A stretch of DNA of 5,243 bases from Candidatus Izemoplasmatales bacterium (GCA_028707415.1 JAQWBC010000091.1:1-5243); one strand, 5' to 3'; counted from the stretch's first letter, positions 1-5,243 are shown. The notes: generated from the letters alone by a model not told the origin. Translations and numbers: made by a program.

Positions 1-180
1 ATTGTCAATTAGAACATAAATCGCTACAACTGGCAAAAGTGTCGCCCATGGTAATACGGATGCATATGCCATAATAAGAACAACAGTCAATTGCACATTT
101 GGAATAGCCATCAAAGCATATTCTTGGGCAATTAAAACCGCCAAAAGCATCGCGGAAACCGTGATGCTTTTGATTGACAT
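1..180 (-). CDS. ECF transporter S component, probably for cobalamin (partial, 3' end outside window)
   Basis: Only the first 60 residues are visible and the frame is open to the window edge. They begin MSIKSITVSAMLLAVLIAQE and are strongly hydrophobic, with two or more membrane segments. The stretch IPNVQLTVVLIMAYA (about residues 27-41) resembles the N-terminal region of many ECF-family substrate-binding S components. These small membrane proteins capture a vitamin and hand it to the shared EcfA/A'/T energy-coupling module. Cobalamin is inferred as substrate from context: the gene follows a DUF4430 lipoprotein by 10 nt and lies in the same riboswitch-controlled transcript. No good Shine-Dalgarno precedes the ATG at 180, so translation probably depends on ribosomes finishing the upstream gene. 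A strong hairpin occupies codons 4-13. Family assignment is fairly secure. Substrate assignment is inference. Confidence 0.72.
   Translation of the reverse strand, partial: MSIKSITVSAMLLAVLIAQEYALMAIPNVQLTVVLIMAYASVLPWATLLPVVAIYVLIDN
143..171 (-). promoter_or_regulatory. Hairpin within the 5' codons of the S-component gene
   Basis: On the minus-strand RNA, AAAAGCAUC (171-163) pairs perfectly with GAUGCUUUU (151-143). An A-C mismatch follows, then a CGG/CCG inner stem closed by a UUU loop. The structure starts about 7 nt after the ATG at 180 and ends in four U residues. It looks like a translation-modulating or weak attenuator hairpin. A second copy of AUGCUUUU at 216-209, in the end of the lipoprotein gene, could pair with the left arm instead. 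The inverted repeat is seen directly; its function is inferred. Confidence 0.5.
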
Positions 181-190
181 ATGCTGATTG

Positions 191-658
191 TTAATATGAT
201 GTAAGTTTAAAAGCATAAATATTGCCATTAACAAGATCGGTATCAGTAATTCCGGTCATCGCGTATGTATCATTAATCCACATTGCTATATAAGTACTAT
301 TTGCATCTTCACCAATCACCGAATCAATTCCCCGAATATATAAACCATATGTACCCGGAACAGAACAAGTGTCATCAAGTTCACCGTTATTATCACAATA
401 AACAACGAAATTTTCCATCATTAAAGATAGTAATGAATCAGCCGCATCAAAATCGACGGTAACGGTTTTTACTAAAGCGTCTTGTAACCCGTAAAGCTGT
501 AAAGTAACCTGACCAAGAACAACATTTGTCACTTCTTCTGTGCCTGTTGTTTGATTCTCGGCTGTTGTGGTTTCTGGCTGAGTGGTTGAATTGTAATTAC
601 AGCCAAAAAAAGCTAAAAATAAAAACATGAAAAGCATGATACCCAGTACTTTTTTCAT
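191..658 (-). CDS. DUF4430-domain (transcobalamin C-terminal-like) lipoprotein, putative cobalamin-binding protein
   Basis: This 155-residue protein has a lipoprotein signal peptide (MKKVLG, then a hydrophobic core) ending in F-F-G-C, with the acylated cysteine at residue 20. A Ser/Thr/Gln/Glu-rich tether of about 25 residues follows. The remaining ~105 residues match the DUF4430 pattern: a beta strand, a hydrophobic segment (ADSLLSLMMENF), GTYGLYIRGIDSV, a single W with a nearby N (YIAMWINDTYAMTG) and a C-terminal NGNIYAFKL. That domain resembles the C-terminal domain of transcobalamin/intrinsic factor. The protein probably sits on the outer face of the membrane and captures cobalamin for the S component encoded 10 nt downstream. 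The start at 658 is preferred because AAGGGAAGG lies just upstream. An in-frame ATG at 688 would lie inside riboswitch helix P1. Direct cobalamin binding is inferred from the riboswitch and domain family. Confidence 0.8.
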   Translation of the reverse strand: MKKVLGIMLFMFLFLAFFGCNYNSTTQPETTTAENQTTGTEEVTNVVLGQVTLQLYGLQDALVKTVTVDFDAADSLLSLMMENFVVYCDNNGELDDTCSVPGTYGLYIRGIDSVIGEDANSTYIAMWINDTYAMTGITDTDLVNGNIYAFKLTSY

Positions 659-685
659 AAAGGACCTTCCCTTTTTTATATTTGA

Positions 686-825
686 CATACAGGTAGGTCT
701 CCCGACTCGGCTTCGTTTTACTCAGCCCCTTCTCGCTTTCGCAATGGGTAGATGCTTTTCATCGGCCTTACGGTTGCTGGCACAGCTCCGGAATTACACC
801 GGATTCCCTGTTATACACCTGTAAT
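686..825 (-). promoter_or_regulatory. Cobalamin riboswitch
   Basis: The minus-strand RNA carries the conserved cobalamin aptamer elements in order. The P1 5' strand UACAGGU is at 823-817. GGGAAUCCGGUG and the P3 partner UUCCGG follow, then the core GCUGUGCCAGCAACCGUAAGG-like block (about 785-765). Variable hairpins come next (GAUG-AAAAG-CAUC and a GCGAAAGC tetraloop), then AGCCGAGUCGGGAGACC. The P1 3' strand ACCUGUA at 694-688 is perfectly complementary to the 5' strand over 7 bp. It lies in the leader of the DUF4430 lipoprotein, about 28 nt before the ATG. There is no intrinsic terminator between aptamer and gene, so control is probably translational. The corrinoid form recognised cannot be told from sequence. 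Confidence 0.95.
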
Positions 826-896
826 ATCAGCATTAAGTTTTTATCGGTATTTATTTCGATTGGTGATTGTCATAATCTAGATAATTACCGTAATTG

Positions 897-925
897 ATTT
901 TATCACTTTTACCATCATTTTGCAA
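897..925 (-). promoter_or_regulatory. Putative sigma-A promoter of the cobalamin operon (extended -10)
   Basis: On the minus strand, TTGCAA (925-920) is followed by exactly 17 nt and then TAAAAT (902-897), which is preceded by TGA and so forms a TGn extended -10. Transcription would start near 890, giving a leader of about 230 nt that contains the whole riboswitch. The -35 matches consensus at 4 of 6 positions and the -10 at 5 of 6. Confidence 0.6.
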
Positions 926-955
926 CCCCTAAAAATGCAAATCATAGTCAAGCAA

Positions 956-995
956 TGACGAAATGACGATATTTTTTGTCATTTTACTGACGAAA
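956..995. repeat. TGACG(A) short repeats and inverted repeat upstream of the cobalamin promoter
   Basis: TGACGAAA occurs at 956-963 and 988-995, and TGACGATA at 964-971, so the copies start 8 and 24 nt apart. An inverted copy (GTCATTT, 978-984) pairs with AAATGAC (961-967) around a 10-nt AT-rich loop. The cluster lies about 30-70 nt upstream of the -35 box. It may be an operator, a weak 3'-end hairpin for the csoR transcript, or chance in AT-rich DNA. The rest of 826-1101 shows no gene. Its only other recognisable feature is the promoter at 897-925. Confidence 0.3.
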
Positions 996-1101
996 TTATT
1001 ATATTTTACAATCCCGGATTTTTGTCTCTTTATTTTTTTTTGCTAAGGGTAATTTAAATGATAAAATGTCACAAGAAAACATCAATTACTTTTTTTAATA
1101 T

Positions 1102-1359
1102 TTAATTAATCTTATTTATAATATTTACAATTTCATTGATTTTCTGTCTTCCTTCATCAGTAAGCGTTTCCCGTACACAACTTTCCAGATGTGCTTGAAT
1201 TACCGTTTGGTTTGCTTTCTTTAATACCGCTATTGCCGCTAAAATCTGGTTCGATATATCAATACAATATCGATTATCATCAACCATATTTCCAATTCCT
1301 TCAATTTGGCCTTTAGCGGTATTCAAAAGTTTTTTGACAATTTTCGCATCGGCTTTCAT
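1102..1359 (-). CDS. csoR: CsoR-family copper-sensing transcriptional repressor
   Basis: This 85-residue all-helical protein is of the CsoR/RcnR (DUF156) family. The family N-terminal region is clear (LLNTAKGQIEGIGNMVDD, then RYCIDISNQILAAI), followed by QAHLESCV. The copper-binding triad is C32, H57 and C61. Its spacing equals C36-H61-C65 of Mycobacterium tuberculosis CsoR, and Y31 sits next to the first cysteine as in that protein. This C-H-C pattern separates it from the persulfide sensor CstR, which lacks the His, and from nickel/cobalt RcnR. Apo-CsoR represses by binding a GC-rich dyad; Cu(I) releases it. Its ATG shares one base with the copA stop (TAATG) with a weak GAGAG ribosome site upstream, so translation is coupled to copA/copZ. 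The matching operator lies at 3840-3860, implying autoregulation. Confidence 0.93.
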   Translation of the reverse strand: MKADAKIVKKLLNTAKGQIEGIGNMVDDNRYCIDISNQILAAIAVLKKANQTVIQAHLESCVRETLTDEGRQKINEIVNIINKIN

Positions 1360-1574
1360 TATATGCTCTCAATATGTGTGACGTGATAACCAATCGCTTC
1401 AATGGCAGATATCAGCACTTCGTCTGCGATTTTTTGCTTTGATTCTACTAGTGCGATTTTAGTTTTATAGTTAACAACGGCTTTTGTTACACCATTGATT
1501 ATTGAAAGCGCTTTTTCTACGTGCTTTTGACAGTGCATGCACATCATTCCTTCAATTTGAATCGATATTTTCAT
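1359..1574 (-). CDS. copZ: CopZ-like copper chaperone from an internal in-frame start of copA
   Basis: The last 71 codons of copA form a full-length CopZ-type HMA domain (MKISIQIEGMMCMHCQKHVE and onward, ending IGYHVTHIESI). The size is that of free-standing CopZ, about 69 residues. The metal site reads CMHC, with His before the second Cys, as in chaperone-type CopZ; the pump's own N-terminal domain reads CAAC. A GY pair sits near the C-terminus, as in Bacillus CopZ. The ATG at 1574 is preceded by AGAGGTG (1587-1581) at a 6-nt spacing, one of the best ribosome sites in the window. A separate soluble chaperone is therefore likely to be made from the same message, delivering Cu(I) to CopA and possibly to CsoR. 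Sequence features are seen directly; independent expression is inferred. Confidence 0.68.
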   Translation of the reverse strand: MKISIQIEGMMCMHCQKHVEKALSIINGVTKAVVNYKTKIALVESKQKIADEVLISAIEAIGYHVTHIESI

Positions 1575-3824
1575 GTTAAACACCTCTTTTGTTTTATGAA
1601 ATCTTTTCAATCGTAAAGCATTTAAAACTACTGAGATACTGGAAAGACTCATCGCCAAACTACCAATCGTCGGATTGAGTTTCAAGCCAATCCACATATA
1701 AAAAATGCCGGCCGCTATAGGAATACCAATTGCGTTATAGAAAAATGCCCAGAACAAATTCATTTTAATTGTCGATAGCGTTTTACGCGATAATTCTATT
1801 GCTAGTGCCGCATCTCGCAAATCATTTTTGATCAGAACAATATCGGCTGATTCGATAGCGATATCCGTTCCCGCACCGATTGCTATCCCAACATCGGCTT
1901 TTACTAAAGCAATTGCATCATTGATACCATCGCCGATCATTGCCACTCGATGACCGTTATTTTGTAGACCTGCAATGATTTCCGCCTTTTTTTCGGGCAA
2001 GATTCCCGAAAAGACGTGATCAATTCCTAGTTGATTACGAATATTGTTGGCAACAATTGCGTTGTCTCCCGTGACCATAACCACAGTAATTTTGTGGCTT
2101 TGAAACCATTCTATGGCTTCCTTGCTTGTTGGTCTAATAATATCGAAGATTCCGATGATGCCAATCAGTTGATGTTCATCTGCCAAGTATATTGGTGTTT
2201 TTCCCGACTCAGCTAGATTCAAAGCAAGGTCACGACCTAGACTTAAGTCGATTTTTTGCTCGTTCATCATAACTTCATTGCCAGCATAATACTGTGTTTC
2301 TGCGATTTTTCCTGATAAACCTTTTCCCGATTGACTTAAAAAGGCTTTTACTTCCCGAATTTGAACATGGTTTTTAATTCCAAAAGCGACAATTGCTTGT
2401 CCAATCGGGTGTTCGGAATTATGTTCTATTGATGCTGCAATTGTAAGTAAATCGATTTCCGATATCGGTCCGATAGGAATGATATCTGTCATTTCGGGTT
2501 TTCCATAAGTAATTGTTCCGGTTTTATCTAAAACGACCGTATCTATCGAGTGAGCAATCTCAAAACTCTCGGCGGATTTAATTAAAATTCCGTTTTCCGC
2601 TCCTTTTCCGGTTGCGACCATTACCGCTACCGGAGTAGCTAATCCTAAGGCACAGGGACACGATATTACAAGCACTGTGATTGCCATTGATAATGCGAAT
2701 CCCAATTGCTCACCCGCTATTAACCACCCTGCAAATGTCAAAATTGCGATTCCAATCACGATTGGAACAAATACTCCACTGATTTTATCAGCAAGCTTTG
2801 CGATGGGAGCTTTCGAATTGCTTGCTTCTTCTACTAAAGCAATAATTCGCGCAAGAGTTGTGTCCTCCCCGACCTCGGTAGCCCGAAAGCGAAAACTTCC
2901 TGAAGTATTGATAGTTGCAGTCGTGACTTTATCATTAACTGTTTTATCAACTGGCATCGATTCTCCAGTAATGGCTTGTTCATCAAGGGATGAAAATCCT
3001 TCGGTTATGATTCCATCAACTGGGATTTTCATCCCGGGTTTAATGACAACAATTTCCCCGACTTGAATGGTACCAACGCTGACCTCGACTTCTTGCTCAC
3101 TTCTGATTACTATCGCGTTTTTGGGGGCTAGATTAATTAACTTAGCGATCGCATCTCCCGTTTTCGTTTTGCTTTTAAACTCTAAATATTTACCTAACGT
3201 TACAAGAGTAAGTATCGCTCCTGCAGCTTCAAAATAGAGTTCTTCAGCAATCATTTGTCCAGTTGATGATTCACCATAACCCGCAAATATAATTAATATA
3301 TATATTCCGTATATAAACGCCGAAGCCGATCCGATAGCGATTAATGAATCCATATTGGGATGAAGCTTCAATAATTTAGGAATGCCGGCAATAAAATAAT
3401 GACGATTTAAAAGGATAATCCCGATGGTTAAAATCATTTGGCTTATCCCGAAAACAAGGGGATGTCCATGTGGATTCATAAAGGCAAAGATAGGCAAGCC
3501 AATCATGGTTCCCATTGAGATATACAGCAATAATGAAAATAAGATTGTTGATCCGATTATGCGAATATTCATCTGTCGTTTAATTAATATGTTTTCTTGA
3601 GAATTCGTATTTGTTTTAGTAAGTTTTGCCCCATATCCACTGTTTTTAACCGCTTTGATAATCATATCAGTACTAATGATGTTTTCATCGTATTCAACAC
3701 TCATGGAGTTGGTTAGCAATGATACATTTACTGAATTAACACCTCTTACTTTTTTAACACTACGATCCACAGAAGCACTGCAAGCGGCGCAAGTCATGCC
3801 GGTTATATCAAATTTCGATCTCAT
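1359..3824 (-). CDS. copA: Cu(I)-exporting P1B-type ATPase with fused C-terminal CopZ domain
   Basis: This 821-residue membrane pump hydrolyses ATP to expel Cu(I). The order is: one N-terminal HMA domain with GMTCAAC (cysteines at 12 and 15), four membrane helices (about 87-215), actuator loop with TGES (286-289), the helix carrying CPC (389-391), phosphorylation motif DKTGT (D433), nucleotide-binding HP motif (472-473), GDGIND (631-636), then two final helices with YN (696-697) and MSLSS (725-729). CPC plus YN plus MxxSS marks the Cu(I)-specific subgroup. After the usual LRLKRF ending, an eight-residue linker leads straight into a second HMA domain (751-821) with CMHC, a complete CopZ. Position 638, normally proline in the hinge motif NDAPAL, is isoleucine. 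The ATG at 3824 is chosen because GAGGGG precedes it; a TTG at 3836 in the same frame overlaps that ribosome site. Confidence 0.95.
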   Translation of the reverse strand: MRSKFDITGMTCAACSASVDRSVKKVRGVNSVNVSLLTNSMSVEYDENIISTDMIIKAVKNSGYGAKLTKTNTNSQENILIKRQMNIRIIGSTILFSLLLYISMGTMIGLPIFAFMNPHGHPLVFGISQMILTIGIILLNRHYFIAGIPKLLKLHPNMDSLIAIGSASAFIYGIYILIIFAGYGESSTGQMIAEELYFEAAGAILTLVTLGKYLEFKSKTKTGDAIAKLINLAPKNAIVIRSEQEVEVSVGTIQVGEIVVIKPGMKIPVDGIITEGFSSLDEQAITGESMPVDKTVNDKVTTATINTSGSFRFRATEVGEDTTLARIIALVEEASNSKAPIAKLADKISGVFVPIVIGIAILTFAGWLIAGEQLGFALSMAITVLVISCPCALGLATPVAVMVATGKGAENGILIKSAESFEIAHSIDTVVLDKTGTITYGKPEMTDIIPIGPISEIDLLTIAASIEHNSEHPIGQAIVAFGIKNHVQIREVKAFLSQSGKGLSGKIAETQYYAGNEVMMNEQKIDLSLGRDLALNLAESGKTPIYLADEHQLIGIIGIFDIIRPTSKEAIEWFQSHKITVVMVTGDNAIVANNIRNQLGIDHVFSGILPEKKAEIIAGLQNNGHRVAMIGDGINDAIALVKADVGIAIGAGTDIAIESADIVLIKNDLRDAALAIELSRKTLSTIKMNLFWAFFYNAIGIPIAAGIFYMWIGLKLNPTIGSLAMSLSSISVVLNALRLKRFHKTKEVFNMKISIQIEGMMCMHCQKHVEKALSIINGVTKAVVNYKTKIALVESKQKIADEVLISAIEAIGYHVTHIESI
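1574..1596 (-). promoter_or_regulatory. Internal ribosome binding site and relic stop at the copA/copZ junction
   Basis: Reading leftward on the minus strand, a TAA at 1596-1594 lies out of the copA frame. A 19-nt gap containing AGAGGTG (1587-1581) follows, then a 6-nt spacer and ATG (1574). This is the usual layout of two adjacent genes. The Shine-Dalgarno is translated in the fused frame as K-E-V. Confidence 0.7.
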
Positions 3825-3839
3825 ATTACCCCTCAATTC

Positions 3840-3860
3840 AGATACCCCCCCGGGGTGTCT
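3840..3860. promoter_or_regulatory. CsoR operator (GC-rich dyad)
   Basis: The plus strand shows AGATACCCC, a CCC centre and GGGGTGTCT. The two 9-base arms are complementary at 8 of 9 positions. This matches the known CsoR operator style (TACCC...GGGTA with a G/C core) and is strikingly GC-rich for this AT-rich DNA. It covers the predicted transcription start and early leader of copA, so bound CsoR would block the promoter. Confidence 0.85.
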
Positions 3861-3866
3861 AAATAT

Positions 3867-3895
3867 AGTTTACCATAACCCTTCGTTTTGGTCAA
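3867..3895 (-). promoter_or_regulatory. Sigma-A-type promoter of the copA-csoR operon
   Basis: On the minus strand, TTGACC (3895-3890) is separated by 17 nt from TAAACT (3872-3867), which is preceded by TGG and so is an extended -10. The start point would fall near 3860, at the edge of the CsoR dyad. The leader to the ATG at 3824 would be about 36 nt. Confidence 0.7.
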
Positions 3896-3906
3896 ACAAA
3901 ACGATT

Positions 3907-3936
3907 AAAAAAGTCCCGGCGCTTAAACGTCGGGAC
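3907..3936 (-). terminator. Intrinsic terminator of the CAT-NYN transcript
   Basis: The minus-strand RNA forms GUCCCG (3936-3931) paired with CGGGAC (3918-3913). The stem is extended by an A-C mismatch and two CG pairs around a UUUAAG loop. Six U residues follow (3912-3907). It lies 15 nt after the stop of the NYN gene and just upstream of the copA promoter, insulating the two units. Confidence 0.92.
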
Positions 3937-3950
3937 GAAGATTCCGATTG

Positions 3951-4772
3951 TTATTTTTTACTGACAAGATATAATATTTCTGCTCCTTTGTTCTTACCGA
4001 GTTGATCGCGCTTTTTTTCAAACTCTGGCAAATCCTTCAAAATATTATCAATAAGAAATTTTAAGGATTTACAATGATAATTTTTGGGGATAAAATCCGA
4101 AAATTTGTTTTTCATATCAGTGCCAATTTGACTGTAATAGGCCTTTCCGTTTTCATCGATTAACGTTTCAATTATTTCGCGAATTGCATCCATTTTTTCA
4201 TCTTCTAGCGGGATAAAATCATTGGGTTTTATTTTCGCGGGAATAAGCAAGGGCGTTGATTCGATTTTTTTAGTGTCAATCGGTTTGATACCTGTTTTAT
4301 CCTCGACTTTCCCATTGATATGATAAGTATTCTCTGGGTTTTCATCACCGAGATAAATAAATTCCGAAAATGCATAAACAAAAGATTTTATTGAGTTACG
4401 TCCCCCCATGCCGATGACTGTCTTATTACGTTCGCGCAACTCTTGAACCAACCTGGTAAAATCAGAATCACTTGATACCAAACAGAAAATATCCACATTG
4501 CGTTCAAAGAGAATATTCATTGCTTGAATAACCAAAGCCATGTCAGAGGAGTTTTTACGAGCTACGAAAGTGAATTGTTGATTGGACACAATTGAGTAAT
4601 TCGAGATGGCCGTCTTCCAACTTTTTACCGCTTCGTTGGACCAATCAGCAAAAATCTGACGGATAATCACTTCACCATAGGTTGACATGGTATCAAAAAT
4701 CTGGCGAGCATTTACGGAATTGACATTTTCTGCATCAATTAATACAGCGACTTTCTGATTCTGTTTTTCCAT
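3951..4772 (-). CDS. NYN-domain putative ribonuclease with C-terminal OST-HTH/LOTUS-like domain (LabA/DUF88 type)
   Basis: The protein has 273 residues. Residues about 7-142 form a NYN (PIN-like) domain: VAVLIDAENV with D13 and N16, KNSSDMALVIQAM with D77, and LVSSDSDFTRLVQELRE with D102 and D104. A GMGGRNS turn and an FVYAFSEFIYL helix follow. These acidic residues are those expected to bind the metal in NYN nucleases, and all appear present. A charged, proline-containing linker (about 143-192) leads to a C-terminal domain (about 193-270, MDAIREIIETLI...YYSQIGTDMKNKF...LKFLIDN) resembling OST-HTH/LOTUS RNA-binding modules. RNA cleavage or processing is the family expectation; the target is unknown. 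It starts 13 nt after the CAT-like gene, with AGAGAGG overlapping that gene's stop, so the two are co-transcribed. The terminator at 3907-3936 follows. Confidence 0.85.
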   Translation of the reverse strand: MEKQNQKVAVLIDAENVNSVNARQIFDTMSTYGEVIIRQIFADWSNEAVKSWKTAISNYSIVSNQQFTFVARKNSSDMALVIQAMNILFERNVDIFCLVSSDSDFTRLVQELRERNKTVIGMGGRNSIKSFVYAFSEFIYLGDENPENTYHINGKVEDKTGIKPIDTKKIESTPLLIPAKIKPNDFIPLEDEKMDAIREIIETLIDENGKAYYSQIGTDMKNKFSDFIPKNYHCKSLKFLIDNILKDLPEFEKKRDQLGKNKGAEILYLVSKK

Positions 4773-4785
4773 AGGATACCTCTCT

Positions 4786-5243
4786 TTAGTTTAACAAAGA
4801 AATTTCTTTTTGAAGATCATTAAAAAAAACTGCCACGTGTTCTCCATCGCATAAAGCATGATTGACAGCAACTGATAATGGAATCAATATTTTTCCGTTT
4901 TCGGAAAAATATTTACCCCACGTGACTCTCGGAAAAGAATCGGCTTTTTTATTATCGTAAGGATGACTTACACTAGTAAAACTTAGCCATTTCAGCGAAG
5001 AGACGTAAATCAAATCATCAACACCATCGATATCTTCCAAAGAAACGGTTTTTTTAGAGTTGGCAATATCGATCGTCACATTCGCGATAAATTCATCAAT
5101 GTTATTAGTAAAAAAAGTAGTTACGAATCGAAATAATAATTCATCCGTCATTACCGTGTATGATGGATGAACGATGTCGTGAAGGACGACGTCATCAGTG
5201 CGAATGCGGTACCGAAATTCTGGTGTTCGGTTGATTACCTTCA
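4786..5243 (-). CDS. Chloramphenicol acetyltransferase-like protein (type A CAT family), 5' end outside window
   Basis: About 151 C-terminal residues are visible, running open to the window edge. An ATG at 5151 is internal: upstream codons encode TPEFRYR...VHPSYTV, a typical CAT segment. Further family marks are WLSFTSVSHPY, FPRVTWGKYF, ILIPLSVAVNHALCDGEHV and a short C-terminal helix. CATs are cytoplasmic trimers that move an acetyl group from acetyl-CoA to chloramphenicol's 3-hydroxyl. The active-site pattern HHxxxDG reads NHALCDG here: the second, catalytic His and the Asp are kept, while the first His is Asn. Complete CATs have about 210-220 residues, so roughly 60-70 are missing off the right edge. 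Whether this is a true resistance enzyme or a chromosomal relative with another acceptor cannot be decided. The NYN gene follows in the same operon. Confidence 0.88.
   Translation of the reverse strand, partial: KVINRTPEFRYRIRTDDVVLHDIVHPSYTVMTDELLFRFVTTFFTNNIDEFIANVTIDIANSKKTVSLEDIDGVDDLIYVSSLKWLSFTSVSHPYDNKKADSFPRVTWGKYFSENGKILIPLSVAVNHALCDGEHVAVFFNDLQKEISLLN

Noticed and set aside
659..688. ATG at 688 as the lipoprotein start
   Set aside because: It falls within riboswitch helix P1 and puts charged residues before a normal MKK-type signal peptide; the ATG at 658 has its own ribosome site.
627..824. Plus-strand open frame across the riboswitch region
   Set aside because: It is antisense to the cobalamin riboswitch and the signal peptide region; its codons follow the conserved RNA and resemble no protein family.
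998..1003. Perfect minus-strand TATAAT as a second promoter
   Set aside because: No -35-like hexamer at 16-18 nt and no TGn extension; expected by chance in such AT-rich DNA.
1047..1097. GTAATT...AATTAC inverted repeat followed by seven T residues as a terminator
   Set aside because: The T-run lies on the plus-strand side, where no gene is transcribed; the stem is short and bulged, and on the minus strand no U-run follows.
2677..3066. Plus-strand open frames inside copA (also 2031-2216 and 3655-4005)
   Set aside because: They are antisense shadows of copA or of the copA promoter/NYN 3' end, with no ribosome sites or recognisable domains.
3824..3836. TTG at 3836 as the copA start
   Set aside because: It overlaps the GAGGGG ribosome site, and the ATG at 3824 has correct spacing from that site and begins right at the HMA domain.
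5140..5151. ATG at 5151 as the start of a 121-residue protein
   Set aside because: The frame continues upstream with typical CAT sequence (TPEFRYR, VHPSY), so this Met is internal.

Overview
This window comes from a low-GC bacterium. The gene families (CsoR, a Cu(I) P1B-ATPase, an ECF-type S component, a type A chloramphenicol acetyltransferase-like protein), the AGGAGG-type ribosome binding sites, TAA at every visible stop and TGG for tryptophan suggest a Bacillota or Acholeplasma/Izemoplasma-like lineage using the standard code. The short F-F-G-C lipobox followed by a Ser/Thr-rich stretch fits the same groups. The species cannot be named from this window. Every gene seen is on the minus strand, so the window reads from right (5243) to left (1).

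There are three transcription units. (1) 5243-3907: the end of a CAT-like acetyltransferase (5' end outside the window), then a NYN-domain/OST-HTH protein 13 nt downstream, closed by a clear intrinsic terminator. (2) 3895-1102: a copper-resistance operon. It has a sigma-A-type promoter, a CsoR-type GC-rich dyad operator at the start point, copA, and csoR overlapping copA by one base. The last 71 codons of copA are a complete CopZ-like copper chaperone. It is fused in frame but has kept its own Shine-Dalgarno and ATG. (3) 925-1: a cobalamin-uptake operon. It has an extended -10 promoter, a cobalamin riboswitch, a DUF4430 (transcobalamin-C-terminal-like) lipoprotein, and the beginning of an ECF transporter S component that leaves the window.

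Working model: excess Cu(I) binds CsoR, releases the operator and switches on the exporter, the chaperone and CsoR itself. Low cobalamin switches on a surface lipoprotein and a membrane S component for vitamin B12 capture. The most interesting signals are the copA-copZ fusion with a retained internal start and an out-of-frame TAA 19 nt upstream of it, and a strong hairpin just inside the S-component gene that has a competing upstream partner. The 276 bases between the riboswitch and csoR (826-1101) hold the riboswitch promoter and a small set of TGACG repeats, but no convincing csoR terminator.
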